From Strigamia acuminata (lineage: Eukaryota; Arthropoda; Chilopoda; Geophilomorpha; Linotaeniidae), in assembly GCA_949358305.1 (NCBI GenBank), contig OX442317.1:9056186-9120185 (forward strand): a stretch of 64,000 nucleotides of DNA, in the 5' to 3' direction. Both the position numbers and the translations under genes were made by a program. This document shows positions 45,501 to 55,379 of this stretch, in pieces (within the stretch, counting starts at the first letter, position 1; each line of letters starts with the position of its first letter). Under the pieces are notes generated by a model. That model was not told the origin of the DNA. It searched no databases and worked only from the letters and a program-made list of their open reading frames with translations.

Positions 45501-47637
45501 TCTTCGGGTTGGGTCGGATAATTCCCTCTTCAACGATATGGCCAAGAACCTCAAGGCTCCTCTTACACAATTCAGTCTTCCCGGCGTTCATGGTAAAACC
45601 GGCGTTGTCGAGGAGCGAGAGCACCTTTTGCAGGTGAACAACATGCTCCTCGAAGGTCTTACTAAAGACAATAATATCGTCAATATAGACAAAGACGAAT
45701 TTGTAGAGGTGTTCAGCCAATGTAAGATTCATGGCGCGTTGCAGGGTGGCCGGCCCGTTGATAGGACCGAAGGGCATACGCGTATATTCGTAGAGTCCCC
45801 TGTGGGTGACAAACGCGAGATATCGTTCATCTCCAGGTCGGACTCCTATTTGATGGAACGCTTCCCTTCCGTCGATTATGGAAAACCATTTTGCTCCACC
45901 AAGATACGCAAAGATGTTGTCGATATCTGGGAGAGGATAGACGTCAGGCAAAGTTTGGGCATTTATCGGCCTAAAGTCCATAGCGCAGCGCCAGCGCCCG
46001 TCCTTCTTCGGGACCACAACCGGCGCTACAGCGCAGTCACTTTTGGAGCGTCTTATTACTCCTTGTGCCATTTTTTGGTCTATATAAGCGTCGATAATGT
46101 CCTTTTTTGCCGGATTCACCGGACGAACCGGAACATGAATCGGCCTAAAGTCGGGCTTCAAATTCACCTCAAATTGCGTATTATTGCAGAGCCCCAGCTC
46201 CTCACGAAAGATGTGAGCAACTGGTTTCAACGCATCCATTAGATGAGTTATGCGTTTTGGCTCCAACTGATTACACAATTGGTCGTAGACCCAAGTGAGC
46301 TTGGTCGGGTCCCTATTCGGGATATATTGCACAAAATTAATATCATGCTGCCTAGGAGTACTCTCAACACCTTCTGTTATAGGGAAAGTAGGAGGAGTCT
46401 CCACGTCGCCCACGCCGCCCCCCACCACGGGAGAAGCCGTAAGGGCCACCGAAGGGCTTCGAGAAGCCATCTTCACCCTCGCCTTGCGCAATTTAACTGC
46501 CCGACGCAGTTGGCTCAAACACATGGTCCGTTTTCCAGGTTTACGCGTTATTCGCACGATACTCTTGCGTGCCTTTTCACGCCTCCTGGGGGACCAAATG
46601 AATGTCCATTGTTGAGAGTCGGGGTTCCTTCGAGCCAAAACAACCTTCACAATGTGGGGATTGTCCGAATACGGAGGCTCAAACAACTCCTCTTCAAATT
46701 CACGCTTGCTCAGGAAAACGCAATTCGCTTCACCAATCGGCGGCTTAGTAACCACAGGCTCCTCTTTCTCAACTGGAGGAGTGTCCTCGTCCGGCTTTAC
46801 CTCCTGCTTAACCGAGCTAATGGGTTCCGCTGGGTTTTCTGGTAATTTTACCGGCGGATTCCTCATCCCCGGCAAGTTGTACAGAGGCGGGCCTCGGACG
46901 CAAACACCCTCCGGCAACGAGGGTTGTTCCTTGGTCAGAGGGAAAAGGATCACTGGATCCGAGGCTCGAGCCTGCTCCTCATTCAGGAAGGGGTGACGCG
47001 TTCCATCTCCCAGGAGGAACCAATAGTTATTGCCGTGATCTACGCATAAACCAACGGCCTTACAGAAGTCCAGCCCCAGGAGGAGTTCCTGCGACCCCTG
47101 CGCAATGATGAGACAAGTGAAGCAAACTACCGCCAAGGGGGCTCGGACGGCAATCTGCACACAACCTAAGACGCGTTCAATTTGATTTGACGCGGTCCGA
47201 ATTGTCTCGTCCATTGGAACCATCTCCACTCCAATTTCCTTGGAAAGCCTTTTGAACAGCGGCATCGTCATTATACATGTCTGTGCTCCGCTATCCATTA
47301 GGGCTATAAACTCGATGTTCACCCAAGCTATCTTAACGAAGGGCGCATCGCGGCGACAACGGTCCTGCAACCCGATTATCAGCTTCGGTTCTTTAGAAGC
47401 TAAGAACTCGGGTGGTGACAGCATAATAAAATTTGTCATTTTCGGAGGGGCACCCGCCACAACAGTAGAGTCAACTTCTGCTGGTTTGGGCGGCTCCACC
47501 CAATCACCTGGGCCACTTGTAGAAGCAGCCAACGACCGATTTACTTGCGTTTCGGGTCCGCCGCCTTCTCGGACGGGTTGGTCGACGGACCCAGGTCGTT
47601 TCCCGGAAACTGCCAGGGTTTGAAACAATGTGGACAC
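42508..47637 (-). CDS. pol: Gypsy Pol polyprotein with internal AT-hook array
   Basis: 1709 codons, uninterrupted. Protease with DSGA at residues 115-118 (Ser for the usual Thr) and LLLGLD at 185-190; reverse transcriptase about 490-670 with MPFGPINGP and the YIDD active site at 651-654; RNase H with D801, E843, D868, D911; then a basic linker about 1005-1126 with five GRP cores (KRGRPRKHP type) alternating with acidic serine-rich stretches; integrase with HHCC zinc finger (H1297/H1304, C1334/C1337) and D1366, D1425, E1460 in D,D-35-E spacing. After the core comes the usual GPY/F-like SH3 segment (KPGDWVTVKNR) and an acidic tail. The frame is -1 relative to gag with an overlap of 97 bases, so expression probably needs a -1 ribosomal frameshift. 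AT-hooks between RNase H and integrase are not usual in Gypsy Pol. Confidence 0.96.
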   Translation of the reverse strand: MSTLFQTLAVSGKRPGSVDQPVREGGGPETQVNRSLAASTSGPGDWVEPPKPAEVDSTVVAGAPPKMTNFIMLSPPEFLASKEPKLIIGLQDRCRRDAPFVKIAWVNIEFIALMDSGAQTCIMTMPLFKRLSKEIGVEMVPMDETIRTASNQIERVLGCVQIAVRAPLAVVCFTCLIIAQGSQELLLGLDFCKAVGLCVDHGNNYWFLLGDGTRHPFLNEEQARASDPVILFPLTKEQPSLPEGVCVRGPPLYNLPGMRNPPVKLPENPAEPISSVKQEVKPDEDTPPVEKEEPVVTKPPIGEANCVFLSKREFEEELFEPPYSDNPHIVKVVLARRNPDSQQWTFIWSPRRREKARKSIVRITRKPGKRTMCLSQLRRAVKLRKARVKMASRSPSVALTASPVVGGGVGDVETPPTFPITEGVESTPRQHDINFVQYIPNRDPTKLTWVYDQLCNQLEPKRITHLMDALKPVAHIFREELGLCNNTQFEVNLKPDFRPIHVPVRPVNPAKKDIIDAYIDQKMAQGVIRRSKSDCAVAPVVVPKKDGRWRCAMDFRPINAQTLPDVYPLPDIDNIFAYLGGAKWFSIIDGREAFHQIGVRPGDERYLAFVTHRGLYEYTRMPFGPINGPATLQRAMNLTLAEHLYKFVFVYIDDIIVFSKTFEEHVVHLQKVLSLLDNAGFTMNAGKTELCKRSLEVLGHIVEEGIIRPNPKKTDAIQKYPVPTNLKELQRFKGMVGYYASFFPGYSKTCEVFRVLMRKNAPWVWKPEHQAAFEYLKNQISLSTLHRNFPDWTKPYILQTDASYSGLGAVLMQINNDGVRVPIAFASRALNKAEKNYMTTEIECLAAVWAVKRFRAYLELMDFYLESDHKSLMWLFTQREPKGRLARWILSLSEYRFTFLHCSGTKNRVADALSRAPVDPPIELDDEDCPALDDTCYCAFFDDYRDWPVPKMEELEDLTHLKPSNAKIVRAVTMRRQRRILLARLAGAVPGSVDISPVDNNPPKKKRGRPRKHPIAGGPTPVGATPVKRKRGRPRKHPVIQNPMIDGFVSDDEESVAISLPAGDPPAKRKRGRPRKHPIIEDPVEQLISEDEESSAVSLPGDVPVKRKRGRPKKVVEKRPVGRPKKAPIIFDRASDSEGSEMSLLSGEPPGDTDSDEFRIPDLPLDLGPATQTRRQLASPTPSVDPEWSQHSDHSSDGSFYSLPADHPTIEILPTQKAIKEAQNADEWSKGLISYLSSKSLPPDEEEAEKVKKQAIDMALYRGLLCKFPPTKIGQRAPTRRIYLPQPLRYKYFHCLHFPPTSGHLGIEKTMMRLKTRVFWPGMKKDVTEWIKVCESCQRAKVERRLPYGEMETAKPRRLFRTIYVDYFGKKLKSTGGHCYAFVMVDAASRWVDVRLTERADVSTTIKQLKKFTNRWAYPKTVISDNAPTFRSAKFQARCAEMGMVNKYLSVYHPQGNLAERLNQSLKTCILAYIDEHTRWDRHIGSFILAINSAYQTSLKFSPYMMVTGQEARFPGDVDSDTDDGEPLPPDEAQFLHRYLLRVRGEAKKNLEAANLRHKKWYDRKRRPHAFKPGDWVTVKNRTLSSTDKQVSSGFQHRTEGVYLLHRLLGPNTVLLMDENGNISQPIHVADLRHWYQAPEPEPEVPDVASDPEDEESGLEMEDLSPADQDDISARVAQFQTEIRSICINFAEERCSRIKTSENTAEVAS

Positions 47638-49568
47638 AAAGCAATGCGTTTTTCGATATCACGCATATACCAACGATCCTTGCGATTTCGCACCCACTCA
47701 GCTCCGGGTGGTAACACTAAATTGGGAGGGCTTGCCGTATTGGCAAAGGAATGAGCGGAATGGCCACACATTGCCATCGCGATACCCGGGGGAACCTTTG
47801 CTTCCGGAGCCTTCGCAGGGGCACTGATTACCCGTATCGGCGCCGGGGGTTCACTCCTCAGGGACTGCCCGACGACACTCTGCGCGTCACCATCCGCCAT
47901 CGGATAGCCCAAAACCTCGGCCAACGCGACCAATTTTCGCTTATCAAATTGGAGGCGCGGTGGAGGCTTCTCTGTCTTAGCCGGTTCCATCTTTTTGGAC
48001 TCCCCAAGCCTAACTTTCCTAGGTTTGGGTACGGGAGCGGGTACCGGGCCCTTTCGAACCCCTTTTTCGTCAAATCTACGGTGTTGAAGGGCACGCATCT
48101 TCAACTCACGATCCGCCGCCTGACCCAGATCTATCGCCCGCGACATGGAATGTACGCCATAGCGGACCATCGTATCGGTGATCTGCGGCTGCAGCCAATG
48201 CTGAGCCAAGTTCCACTGCTGCCGATCCCCTAGCACACCCGTCAATTCAAGGTAACGACTCATTTCACATAGAAACTCCGCCGTATCCTCTCCAACTTCC
48301 TGACACGCATCTTGTAAGAAGACCGCCGCGTCAGCCTCGGACAGGGAATACACCCTGCGGAAGCGCTCGACAAATTCACCCCATGTTTTAGGTTTATGAC
48401 GCAAACGCAGGAACCAATTTAACGGTTTCCCACCCAAGGCCAAAGGAATGAACAAGTCGATATACGCCTCCTCCGATACGCGTGACATAACAAAATGTGC
48501 ACGCAATTTTGCCAGGAATCGCTCAACAGCATTATAAGATAGGTCCGTCTCATCAAACTTCGGCACACTCTCCGATTTCACATGCGACAAGTCATATTGC
48601 GGCTGTGGGGCCGGTATGGGCGGATAAGTCCGCTGCCGGAGACGCGAATTGACCGAATTTCCGCGCGCAGCAGCTGCCCGGTCAACACTTGCCGTCGAAG
48701 GAAGGCTGACAGCCGAGGATTTGGAACGAATTATGTCCCTCATAACCTCACTGTTGGCATACTCCGACGGAGCGTATCTTTGCGAGCCCGCTTGGGCTGT
48801 CACGTTCGATGGCCTCTCCCGAGGGGGCAGCGGAGGGTTTATATTCTCCGGTGCTCCCCCATCTCCTGCTAAACCTTGTCTGTCAAATTCACTTGGCGTC
48901 AGGATACGTGAGCGGACCGGCCTCGGCCCCTGATCCTGCCCAGGAGGAGGCCCGTCGCCAGGCAGAGTGTCATGAGGTCTCTGCTGAACAGGTGGAATAA
49001 CCCCCTCCACGGGCTGCACGGTTAAAGCCACAATTTCCTCCCTAACTACATCCCTCATCCCCCCTAGAGTCTCATTCCTCCAATGTACCAATCTGCAGTC
49101 GATATTATGACTAAATTGTTCCATTGTTCGAACAACGCGTTCATTCAGCGCCAGCTCGGCTCGCTGTAAATAACGCAACCAATCTGGTTCACGTTGGACT
49201 TCCTCCCTAGCAACATTATCCTCCGGACTAGATCTCGGAGGAGCGGTGGGGTTTCTTCGCACCGGGGGAGTCAACACCGCTGACGCTGAAAAATCCACTC
49301 GAGACTCATGCACAGACGAGGAGGTGTCGGGGCGATAGGAGCCATCTGTTGTGGAGGCCCCCATCTCTGCAATTGCAGCACCCTCGTGTATTTGCGAGTA
49401 GGATGGCGGCCGACCATCCCCCGCCAAGGGAACGCCATGCACGGACTTGGGCCTTGGCCGCGAATCAGACGGGCGCGGCGTACGTTCGTAAAGCCGCTCA
49501 CCCGCCCGACGCAACCAGTCGGGCCACACACTTGTAGAGTCATCACCAAGATGACCTCCTTCCGCCAT
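47541..49568 (-). CDS. gag: Gypsy Gag polyprotein
   Basis: 675 codons forming the structural protein of the particle. N-terminal third is proline- and serine-rich; the capsid-like retrotransposon gag domain lies about 350-510 (LALGGKPLNWFLRLR, FVERFRRVYSL, DTAEFLCEMSRYLELTGVL). The C-terminus has no CX2CX4HX4C zinc knuckle; instead there are CGHSAHS and, about 45 residues on, CPHC, a possible unusual zinc site. The start Met at 49568 follows a leader of about 160 bases after the primer site. The last 97 bases overlap pol. Confidence 0.93.
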   Translation of the reverse strand: MAEGGHLGDDSTSVWPDWLRRAGERLYERTPRPSDSRPRPKSVHGVPLAGDGRPPSYSQIHEGAAIAEMGASTTDGSYRPDTSSSVHESRVDFSASAVLTPPVRRNPTAPPRSSPEDNVAREEVQREPDWLRYLQRAELALNERVVRTMEQFSHNIDCRLVHWRNETLGGMRDVVREEIVALTVQPVEGVIPPVQQRPHDTLPGDGPPPGQDQGPRPVRSRILTPSEFDRQGLAGDGGAPENINPPLPPRERPSNVTAQAGSQRYAPSEYANSEVMRDIIRSKSSAVSLPSTASVDRAAAARGNSVNSRLRQRTYPPIPAPQPQYDLSHVKSESVPKFDETDLSYNAVERFLAKLRAHFVMSRVSEEAYIDLFIPLALGGKPLNWFLRLRHKPKTWGEFVERFRRVYSLSEADAAVFLQDACQEVGEDTAEFLCEMSRYLELTGVLGDRQQWNLAQHWLQPQITDTMVRYGVHSMSRAIDLGQAADRELKMRALQHRRFDEKGVRKGPVPAPVPKPRKVRLGESKKMEPAKTEKPPPRLQFDKRKLVALAEVLGYPMADGDAQSVVGQSLRSEPPAPIRVISAPAKAPEAKVPPGIAMAMCGHSAHSFANTASPPNLVLPPGAEWVRNRKDRWYMRDIEKRIALCPHCFKPWQFPGNDLGPSTNPSEKAADPKRK

Positions 49569-49726
49569 GACAGACAGAAACTATAGCAGTGACTCAAATG
49601 AATGATCTTACTGCTTAAAAAGTAGCGAATAACAACGCCACTTAAACCTTAGTTTTTCCAAAGATAATTGCCGCACCCACCGCAAAAGCAGTTTATATGG
49701 GCAGCAATTAGAAAAACTCGGAATAA
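49569..49726 (-). other. Gypsy leader with candidate splice donor
   Basis: Untranslated leader between primer site and gag. On the minus strand it contains gca|gtaagat with the GT at 49611-49610, a good match to the 5' splice consensus. It may serve a spliced message for ORF3. Confidence 0.45.
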
Positions 49727-49744
49727 TCCCGGGTTTCGGCACCA
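49727..49744 (-). other. Primer-binding site, tRNA-Phe type
   Basis: On the minus strand tggtgccgaaacccggga lies 2 bases after the 5' LTR. It is complementary to the 3' end of metazoan tRNA-Phe (…cccgggtttcggca plus CCA) over at least 17 bases. Confidence 0.82.
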
Positions 49745-49746
49745 CG

Positions 49747-50906
49747 TGTAATGAATCGCGTTTCCCGAGCGGTTTGGGACGCGTTTGAAAGACGCCGCGA
49801 TACAGAAAATCTTGGGAGCCTGGTCCTCGAGACCTGCCCAGCCGTGAGTGCACGCCTTATGTCGGTAGCACACACTCCAGATCCCGATCTTTACACGAAT
49901 ATTTATTTTGGCCGGGTATTCCAAGCTACTAAAATGGGGGGACAGAATTTGCTTAGCGGTCACCAGAGTCAAGACCCAACGCGCGTCCCGCAACGTATCG
50001 TGCAGATCACAAGATCACACGAAGTTAAACGAAACACGTAACGTCCCGACTCACGAGCGTCCGCCTCGCTGTCGAAGTGAAGCGTGAAATGGGTGCTAAC
50101 GCGTGCGTATCTGGCCTGCACGGTCACTCAAATCTAAACTAAACCTCAAACTAATGCTTAATTAAGCTAAAGCTCGTTGTGAGCGGCGAAACTAAGCTAT
50201 GCGCCGAACGCATGAAATAAATAGACACAAAGACTTCAGTTTGAAAGCCAAACAAACTTATCCTGCCTAAATAGCGACGCGTCACGGCGCTTAAAACAAT
50301 ACGAAAGGAAGCGGAAAAACAACAGGTTCAAATGGATAAAACCGTGAGTTAACACTAGTAAAGATGAGATGAAAACCTAGAGTCATATCTCAGAACTACT
50401 AGGTGAAACAAAGCAGCGAGTGAGCTTTGAAAGGTGAGCTAAGACTCTGCCATGAGCACTGGCTCCAAAGAGCACCTACGCGTTCGGGATACAGAGCTTA
50501 ACTGAGGAAAAAAGGGAAAAATAGGGTGAAAGGTAAACTTGGACTCATCCAAGCTCAACCAATCACGGAAGAGTCAAGAGCCAATCAGTACAGTCGGTGC
50601 ATACTAAGTGTATGACTAACGTCGACGCGTACTGACCAGAATAGAAATGCAAATGAGTTCGCATCAAAACAATAAACAGAAATAGAAAAACTAGGAAGAG
50701 ATAAGAGAGAAGTGAGAGAAAGAGAAGAAAGTTAGGAAAGAGTAAGGGATAAGAAGGGAAGAAATGAGGGAAAATGAGGAGAATTCGGCTAAACATAAAA
50801 CAAAATGAAAACAATACAAGGTAGGAACACAATTAGGGTTTATTAGAAACACAACACGGGGGAAACAATGCGTACTACTCGTACGCGTGAACACCGGACC
50901 GTGACA
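49747..50906 (-). repeat. 5' LTR of the Gypsy element
   Basis: 1160 bp, starting tgtcacgg and ending ttaca on the element's strand (TG...CA). It should contain the promoter and polyadenylation site. It is the undisturbed version against which the rearranged 3' LTR can be read. Confidence 0.95.
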
Positions 50907-50910
50907 ATTT

Positions 50911-52919
50911 TTTATTTTTTTCTGAAAGCAGAGAATATTCTGATAGTATTGAATGAAAATATATCAAATATTTAAATTTAAAAAAAAAATAATAATAAAA
51001 ATTTTAAATTACATAACAGCAGCGCACTGCTCAGAGTATACAGAAACAAAAATCCAAAATGAGGTCTCGCTGGTACTAAAATCTAGCGTACACGTGTTCG
51101 TTCGACATGTTTTATTTTTATTTTTTAAATAAATAAAAGTAAAATAAAAAAAAAAATTTAAAAAAATTTAAAAAAATAAAAATAAAAATAGAAAAACTGA
51201 CCTTGGTTACTTCCTTTTTCATTTATTATAATTTCCATTACATAACACGAGCACGCAGATTTATCGAATCCGAAAACGTAAATAAGACGCAATAAATACT
51301 TTCCTCAAAAAAAAAAAAAAAAAAAAAAAAAAATTACACAAAAAATAAATAAAACGTAATTTTATATCACATTTTAATGTTGTTGAACCGAGAATAAACT
51401 TTTGTGGACCCCATGAACCCCCAACAGTCTTTTTTTCCAATTTTTTTTCCTCCAATAATTTCCAATTTTTTTTTCTAACACTTAAGGGTGTGCGCGTGAA
51501 CATTTTTTCCAAGTAGGGGCCTATTTCCACCAACAAACCAACAACAAAAAAAAACAAAAAAAAAGGTGACACAAAAAAGGTCGGAACAATTTAGGTGAAA
51601 AATAAAAATTAAAAAAAAAAACAGTTGCACAAATTGCTATAATTTCGCAGCAAAACATAATAAAAACGCAGCCTGACACGAATTATTTAAACATGGGCTA
51701 AAAAATCTAATAGAAAATTAGTCTTTCTAATTGACAAAAATTTAATTTGCTCTTCATCCGATCATTAATAAGTGGGCCAGTGGAATTCAGGTGTCTGCTC
51801 GGTCATTCACCCCGTGCAATTTGACCGAAACAAGATGAAAGTGAAAGTCGGAATTGATGCCAAACGCGAAAAAACAATTATTCCTCGCCGAAAAAAATCA
51901 AAAACACATCAAAAATCCACCAAAACAACCCCCAAACCCCCAAAAAGACCGAAATTAAACGCCCAAATCGATTATCGGTCATATTTTCCACTGGCCATTG
52001 ACATTCTACGACTAATAAAACGGAAATAGAAAAATAATGAGATGCGAAAATCCTCGCACAAAGGCCGAAAGAGAGACACATACGAGTGTATCTAAATACC
52101 AGACATTTCATGCCACATCCCAGACACCACCACCCGTAGTGGCCCCACGTGGAGATAGACAGTTGGATTTAAAAACCCACCCCCCGTCCTCCCCATCCTC
52201 CCAACCCCCGAAGAATGCGCGCCGCGCGCAAATCTCAATGGCGATGTCCTAAATAGGCTTAAAATGCTAATAACGCACATAAAAATTAAACTGCGCGCTT
52301 TACAATGCTAATGCAATCAGAGAATGCTATATTCCACATTGTTCGAAGGCCACAAAGGGGGGAAATCCACCATTTGCCACTTGTTTGATGGTGGAATGAC
52401 CTGCTGTTTTGCATCCGTCTAAATAATGCTATTGGAGCGTTGAGACACAAATAAATAAATAAATAATTCTTTTTTTCTTCTTTTTTTAAATGTTGTGCCT
52501 TCGTTCCGTAATTATAGGCCACGTGCAACACATCATTATTGCAATCCTCCACCACAATCGGACCCACATATTTTTTTTTCTCAAATACCTAACCTCGTTT
52601 GCGCAAATCACCCATCGTATTTTTCCCATTGTCATTGCCATTTATTCTCTTTCCGCGTACACCCATTTTGAAGCGCGTGACAGTTGTGTGTGTGTGTGAC
52701 CTTATCTGTCGGTCTCTGAAGTCTTAATTCGGTTTAAACACGTTGTGTGTAGCATTAAAAGCTTTTATTTTTTACATCCAATCTAAGACAGCATTTTTTG
52801 AAAAATGGCGGCGACTATAGAATATTTTTTTCAGCTTACGGTTTTATTTCTGCGTTATTTTTTGAAAATAAAAATAATAAAATAATAATAAATAGTGAAT
52901 GATGATTTGTTTTGTGTTT
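50911..52919. other. AT-rich intergenic DNA right of the retrotransposon
   Basis: Homopolymer-rich DNA with no recognised gene. On the minus strand an AATAAA signal (52848-52843) lies about 75 bases after the ZCRB1 stop. Confidence 0.5.
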
Positions 52920-53881
52920 TCATTCGCTGACTTCCTCTTCGTCGCTGAAATATGAATTTTTCTTGAATTTCTTCTTCTTGTTTCCGAAATTCGACGTTTC
53001 TTTCGCTTTATCCGGCTCCGCTTCCATGTCGTGCTAAAAGTTTAAAAAAAATTAAGAATTCATAGCGACAAGAAATGTCGATCAGAATTTAAAACCTGAT
53101 AGGAAATTGCAGCACTCAAGCTATCCAAATGCGGATCCTCGATGACTTCTTCGTCCGATTCATATCCCTCGATCCTACAATCACAATTTCCACTAAATAA
53201 CAAATTTAAAATTTAATTTAAAAAATTCAATTCACTCTTCATCATCCTCCGCTTGTTTCCGCTTTTTCCTGTTCTTCTCCTTCTTTTTCGGCAATTCCCT
53301 TTCACCCAACGCGTTCTTAGGGCAGCGATAACTCAAATGACCTTCTTCCTAATAAATTAAACAAAAATATTTAAAAAAAGAAAAAAAATATTTTTTGTAA
53401 AAATCCAAAAACAATTCTTACACCGCATTCAAAACATTTCGATTTATCCGTGTAAAATTTCTTCCTTATGAATTCCGTCGTTCTCCCGTTATCTTTCGCA
53501 ATACTACACGCAATTGTCCGTCCAAACATCTAAAATAAATTAAGAAAAATTAAATAAATTGATTTTTTTAAATTCTTATTTTTACTTCTTTTTTATTTAA
53601 TTCATTGACAGCTTTTAGCGCGCATTCTTTGTCCAGAAAAAGGACAAAAGCGACTCCTTTGCTTCTTCTCTTTTCTTTATCCTTAACAACCGTCACCCTA
53701 GATCGAAACGTAAAAGAAAAAATAATTAATATTTTAGGTTATTTTCATGCTGGAAATTTAAGATTTACTTGACAACTTTCCCGTATTTTTCAAACACTTT
53801 GTGCAGATCATTATTTGTGAGCGAAAACGGGATGTTAGATACGTAAACCGTGCTTTTGCTAGGAGCTAAACCTCCGCTCAT
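52920..53881 (-). CDS. ZCRB1: ZCRB1, minor-spliceosome RNA-binding protein, 6 exons
   Basis: Component of the U11/U12 snRNP of the minor spliceosome (31-kDa protein), nuclear. Exons (minus): 53881-53769, 53697-53586, 53529-53422, 53348-53236, 53174-53096, 53033-52920; phases agree, 212 residues, nearly the length of the vertebrate protein (217). The N-terminus [16 protein letters not shown] is almost identical to the human one as I recall it. [14 protein letters not shown] (RNP2) and KGVAFVLFL (RNP1). CCHC knuckle: [14 protein letters not shown], split by intron 3. Lysine-rich stretch, then [10 protein letters not shown] and a C-terminal [11 protein letters not shown], all family features. 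Introns are 60-100 bp. Presence implies that the organism keeps U12-type splicing. Confidence 0.95.
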
Positions 53882-54598
53882 GATCGCTCGTTGATCGTTC
53901 GTTGATCGTATTAAAATTTGTAAACATTCAGTCGTCCATTTTGAATTGGTCTGCTCGGAAGAGAACGACTCCCAATGCTTAAACAAACCACGCCGAAGTA
54001 ACCGATTATCCAGTTTTAGTTGAAAATCGTTAATCAAAGTGAATAATAGCATAGAAATATGCTTTTTCAAATTAAAATTTCTAATAAACACATCGCACTT
54101 AGTGTGCAACGAAATAAAACCGTCCAAAGCGCATTTCTATGTACTCGATTAGTTTAGTCTGGTGCAAAGAGAGCGGTTCTGCCGTTAGACCTTATCAATT
54201 TTTCTATCCATTTTCCATGTCATTTTTGTAAATATCAATTTAATTTTTTTCCACACAAACACTTCCATTTGTGTCGTGTGATTTTGGTCGTTTTAATTAT
54301 TCCAAAAAAAATGAGAGCAATAAACTTTAGCAAAAGAATAAAAAAAAGGGGAAAACAGGTAGAAATCGCGAACGGTAATTACCGCATAAAAACATATTGG
54401 GGTGGAATACAGGAACAGAATAACCAAGTTCTCACACATAACCTACATCGAAATTCAGAATCTCACGTGACAGCAGATTATCCATTCGGCCACGAGAGCG
54501 CGCATAAAATCCGCGGGAAATTCAAATTAAAAAAATTCGCGTTTTAATTTGATAACAATTTATTTTTTAATGCTATTTTGCTAAAATATCACATAAAT
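53882..54598. other. Region between ZCRB1 start and homeobox stop
   Basis: Contains the ZCRB1 5' UTR/promoter and, on the minus strand, an AATAAA signal (54564-54559) about 35 bases after the homeobox gene's stop. A 92-codon plus-strand frame (54269-54547) has no recognisable similarity and is not called. Confidence 0.5.
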
Positions 54599-55379
54599 CT
54601 ATTTTGGTTTAGTCTGTTCATCATCCACGCTCGTTTCCTTCTCGTCCTTTTCGTTTCCAGTCTTTTGTTTCTTCTCGACCATTTGTTTCCGCCATTTTAT
54701 CCTTCGGTTTTGAAACCAAACCTTCACTTGCACATCCAACAAACCCAGTGACGCAGCTAACGTTTTTCTTTCCTCGCCGACCAAATACTGCACACTTTCA
54801 AACGTATTTTCCAATGTCTGCATTTGTACTGCTGTAAACGACGTCCTTGTTCGCTTCGTTTTGCATTGCCCGTCTCCTATTGGCTGCGGTGACCGTTGCA
54901 CTTTAAAAAATCAAATTTAAAATTAATAAAAAAAAAATAAAATATCATTAATTAAAAAAAATTGATTTTTGTATTTTTTTTATTTACTTACCACATTTTT
55001 CCAGTTCGGTTTCGTTTTTAACATTTTCTTCTTGTTTCCGAAATTCGCCACCAGGATCCGTGACAGTTATTTTCTCGTTATTTTGAATGATTTTCTCTCT
55101 CTTTTCAAGATTCAACGCTTCAACGTCACTCGACTGCGGTGGTGGTTGATTATAGAACGAGAATGGGTAACCCATACTCCCATAATTACCGAGATAATTG
55201 TAATGATTGTATCCCCACGTGGTTCGAGGATCCACGTAATTCGGTGTCACGAATCTATTCGGTGGAAATGCTGCATTTGCCTGCATAGAATATGCATAAG
55301 GTGAGTATACTGGCGAATAGCCCGAATTATAACCGTAATTAGGCGGCTGGGACATAATTTGAAGTGTTTTAAGAATCAC
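54599..55379 (-). CDS. NOT/EMX/VAX-class homeobox gene, 2 exons
   Basis: Homeodomain transcription factor. Exons (minus): 55379-54992 and 54900-54599, phases agree; 229 residues from Met 55379, or 221 from Met 55355 (MSQPPNYGYN), which has the more natural start. Exon 1 encodes a Tyr/Asn/Pro-rich region (GYNSGYSPVYSPYAY). Exon 2 holds the homeodomain, from KRTRTSFTAVQMQTLE through QYLVGEERKTLAASLGL to QVKVWFQNRRIKWRKQ, then a short acidic/lysine tail. The KRTRTSFTA start is VAX-like, the YLVGEER block is shared by EMX, VAX and NOT, and the RRIKWRKQ end is typical of NOT. NOT is the best guess; a fast-evolving VAX or EMX relative is possible. No TN/eh1-type repressor motif was seen. Confidence 0.88.

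Larger units (their letters stand above)
37159..50906 (-). mobile_element. Full-length Ty3/Gypsy LTR retrotransposon, 13.7 kb
   Basis: Both LTRs, primer site, gag, pol and a third ORF are present with no stops, and a 4-bp duplication attt flanks the element (37155-37158, 50907-50910). Pol order protease, reverse transcriptase, RNase H, integrase is the Gypsy order. Shared parts of the two LTRs look identical by eye, so insertion is recent and the copy may still be active. It is long for the group (usually 5-8 kb) because of 1.1-1.6-kb LTRs, a long Pol and an extra ORF with non-coding flanks between pol and the 3' LTR. The element is transcribed right to left in this window. Confidence 0.96.

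Noticed and set aside
45199..46242. 347-codon plus-strand frame opposite pol
   Set aside because: Antisense shadow of the reverse-transcriptase/protease region; no domain similarity.
54269..54547. 92-codon plus-strand frame between ZCRB1 and the homeobox gene
   Set aside because: No recognisable motif and lies in two genes' flanking DNA; no supporting splice or promoter signals.
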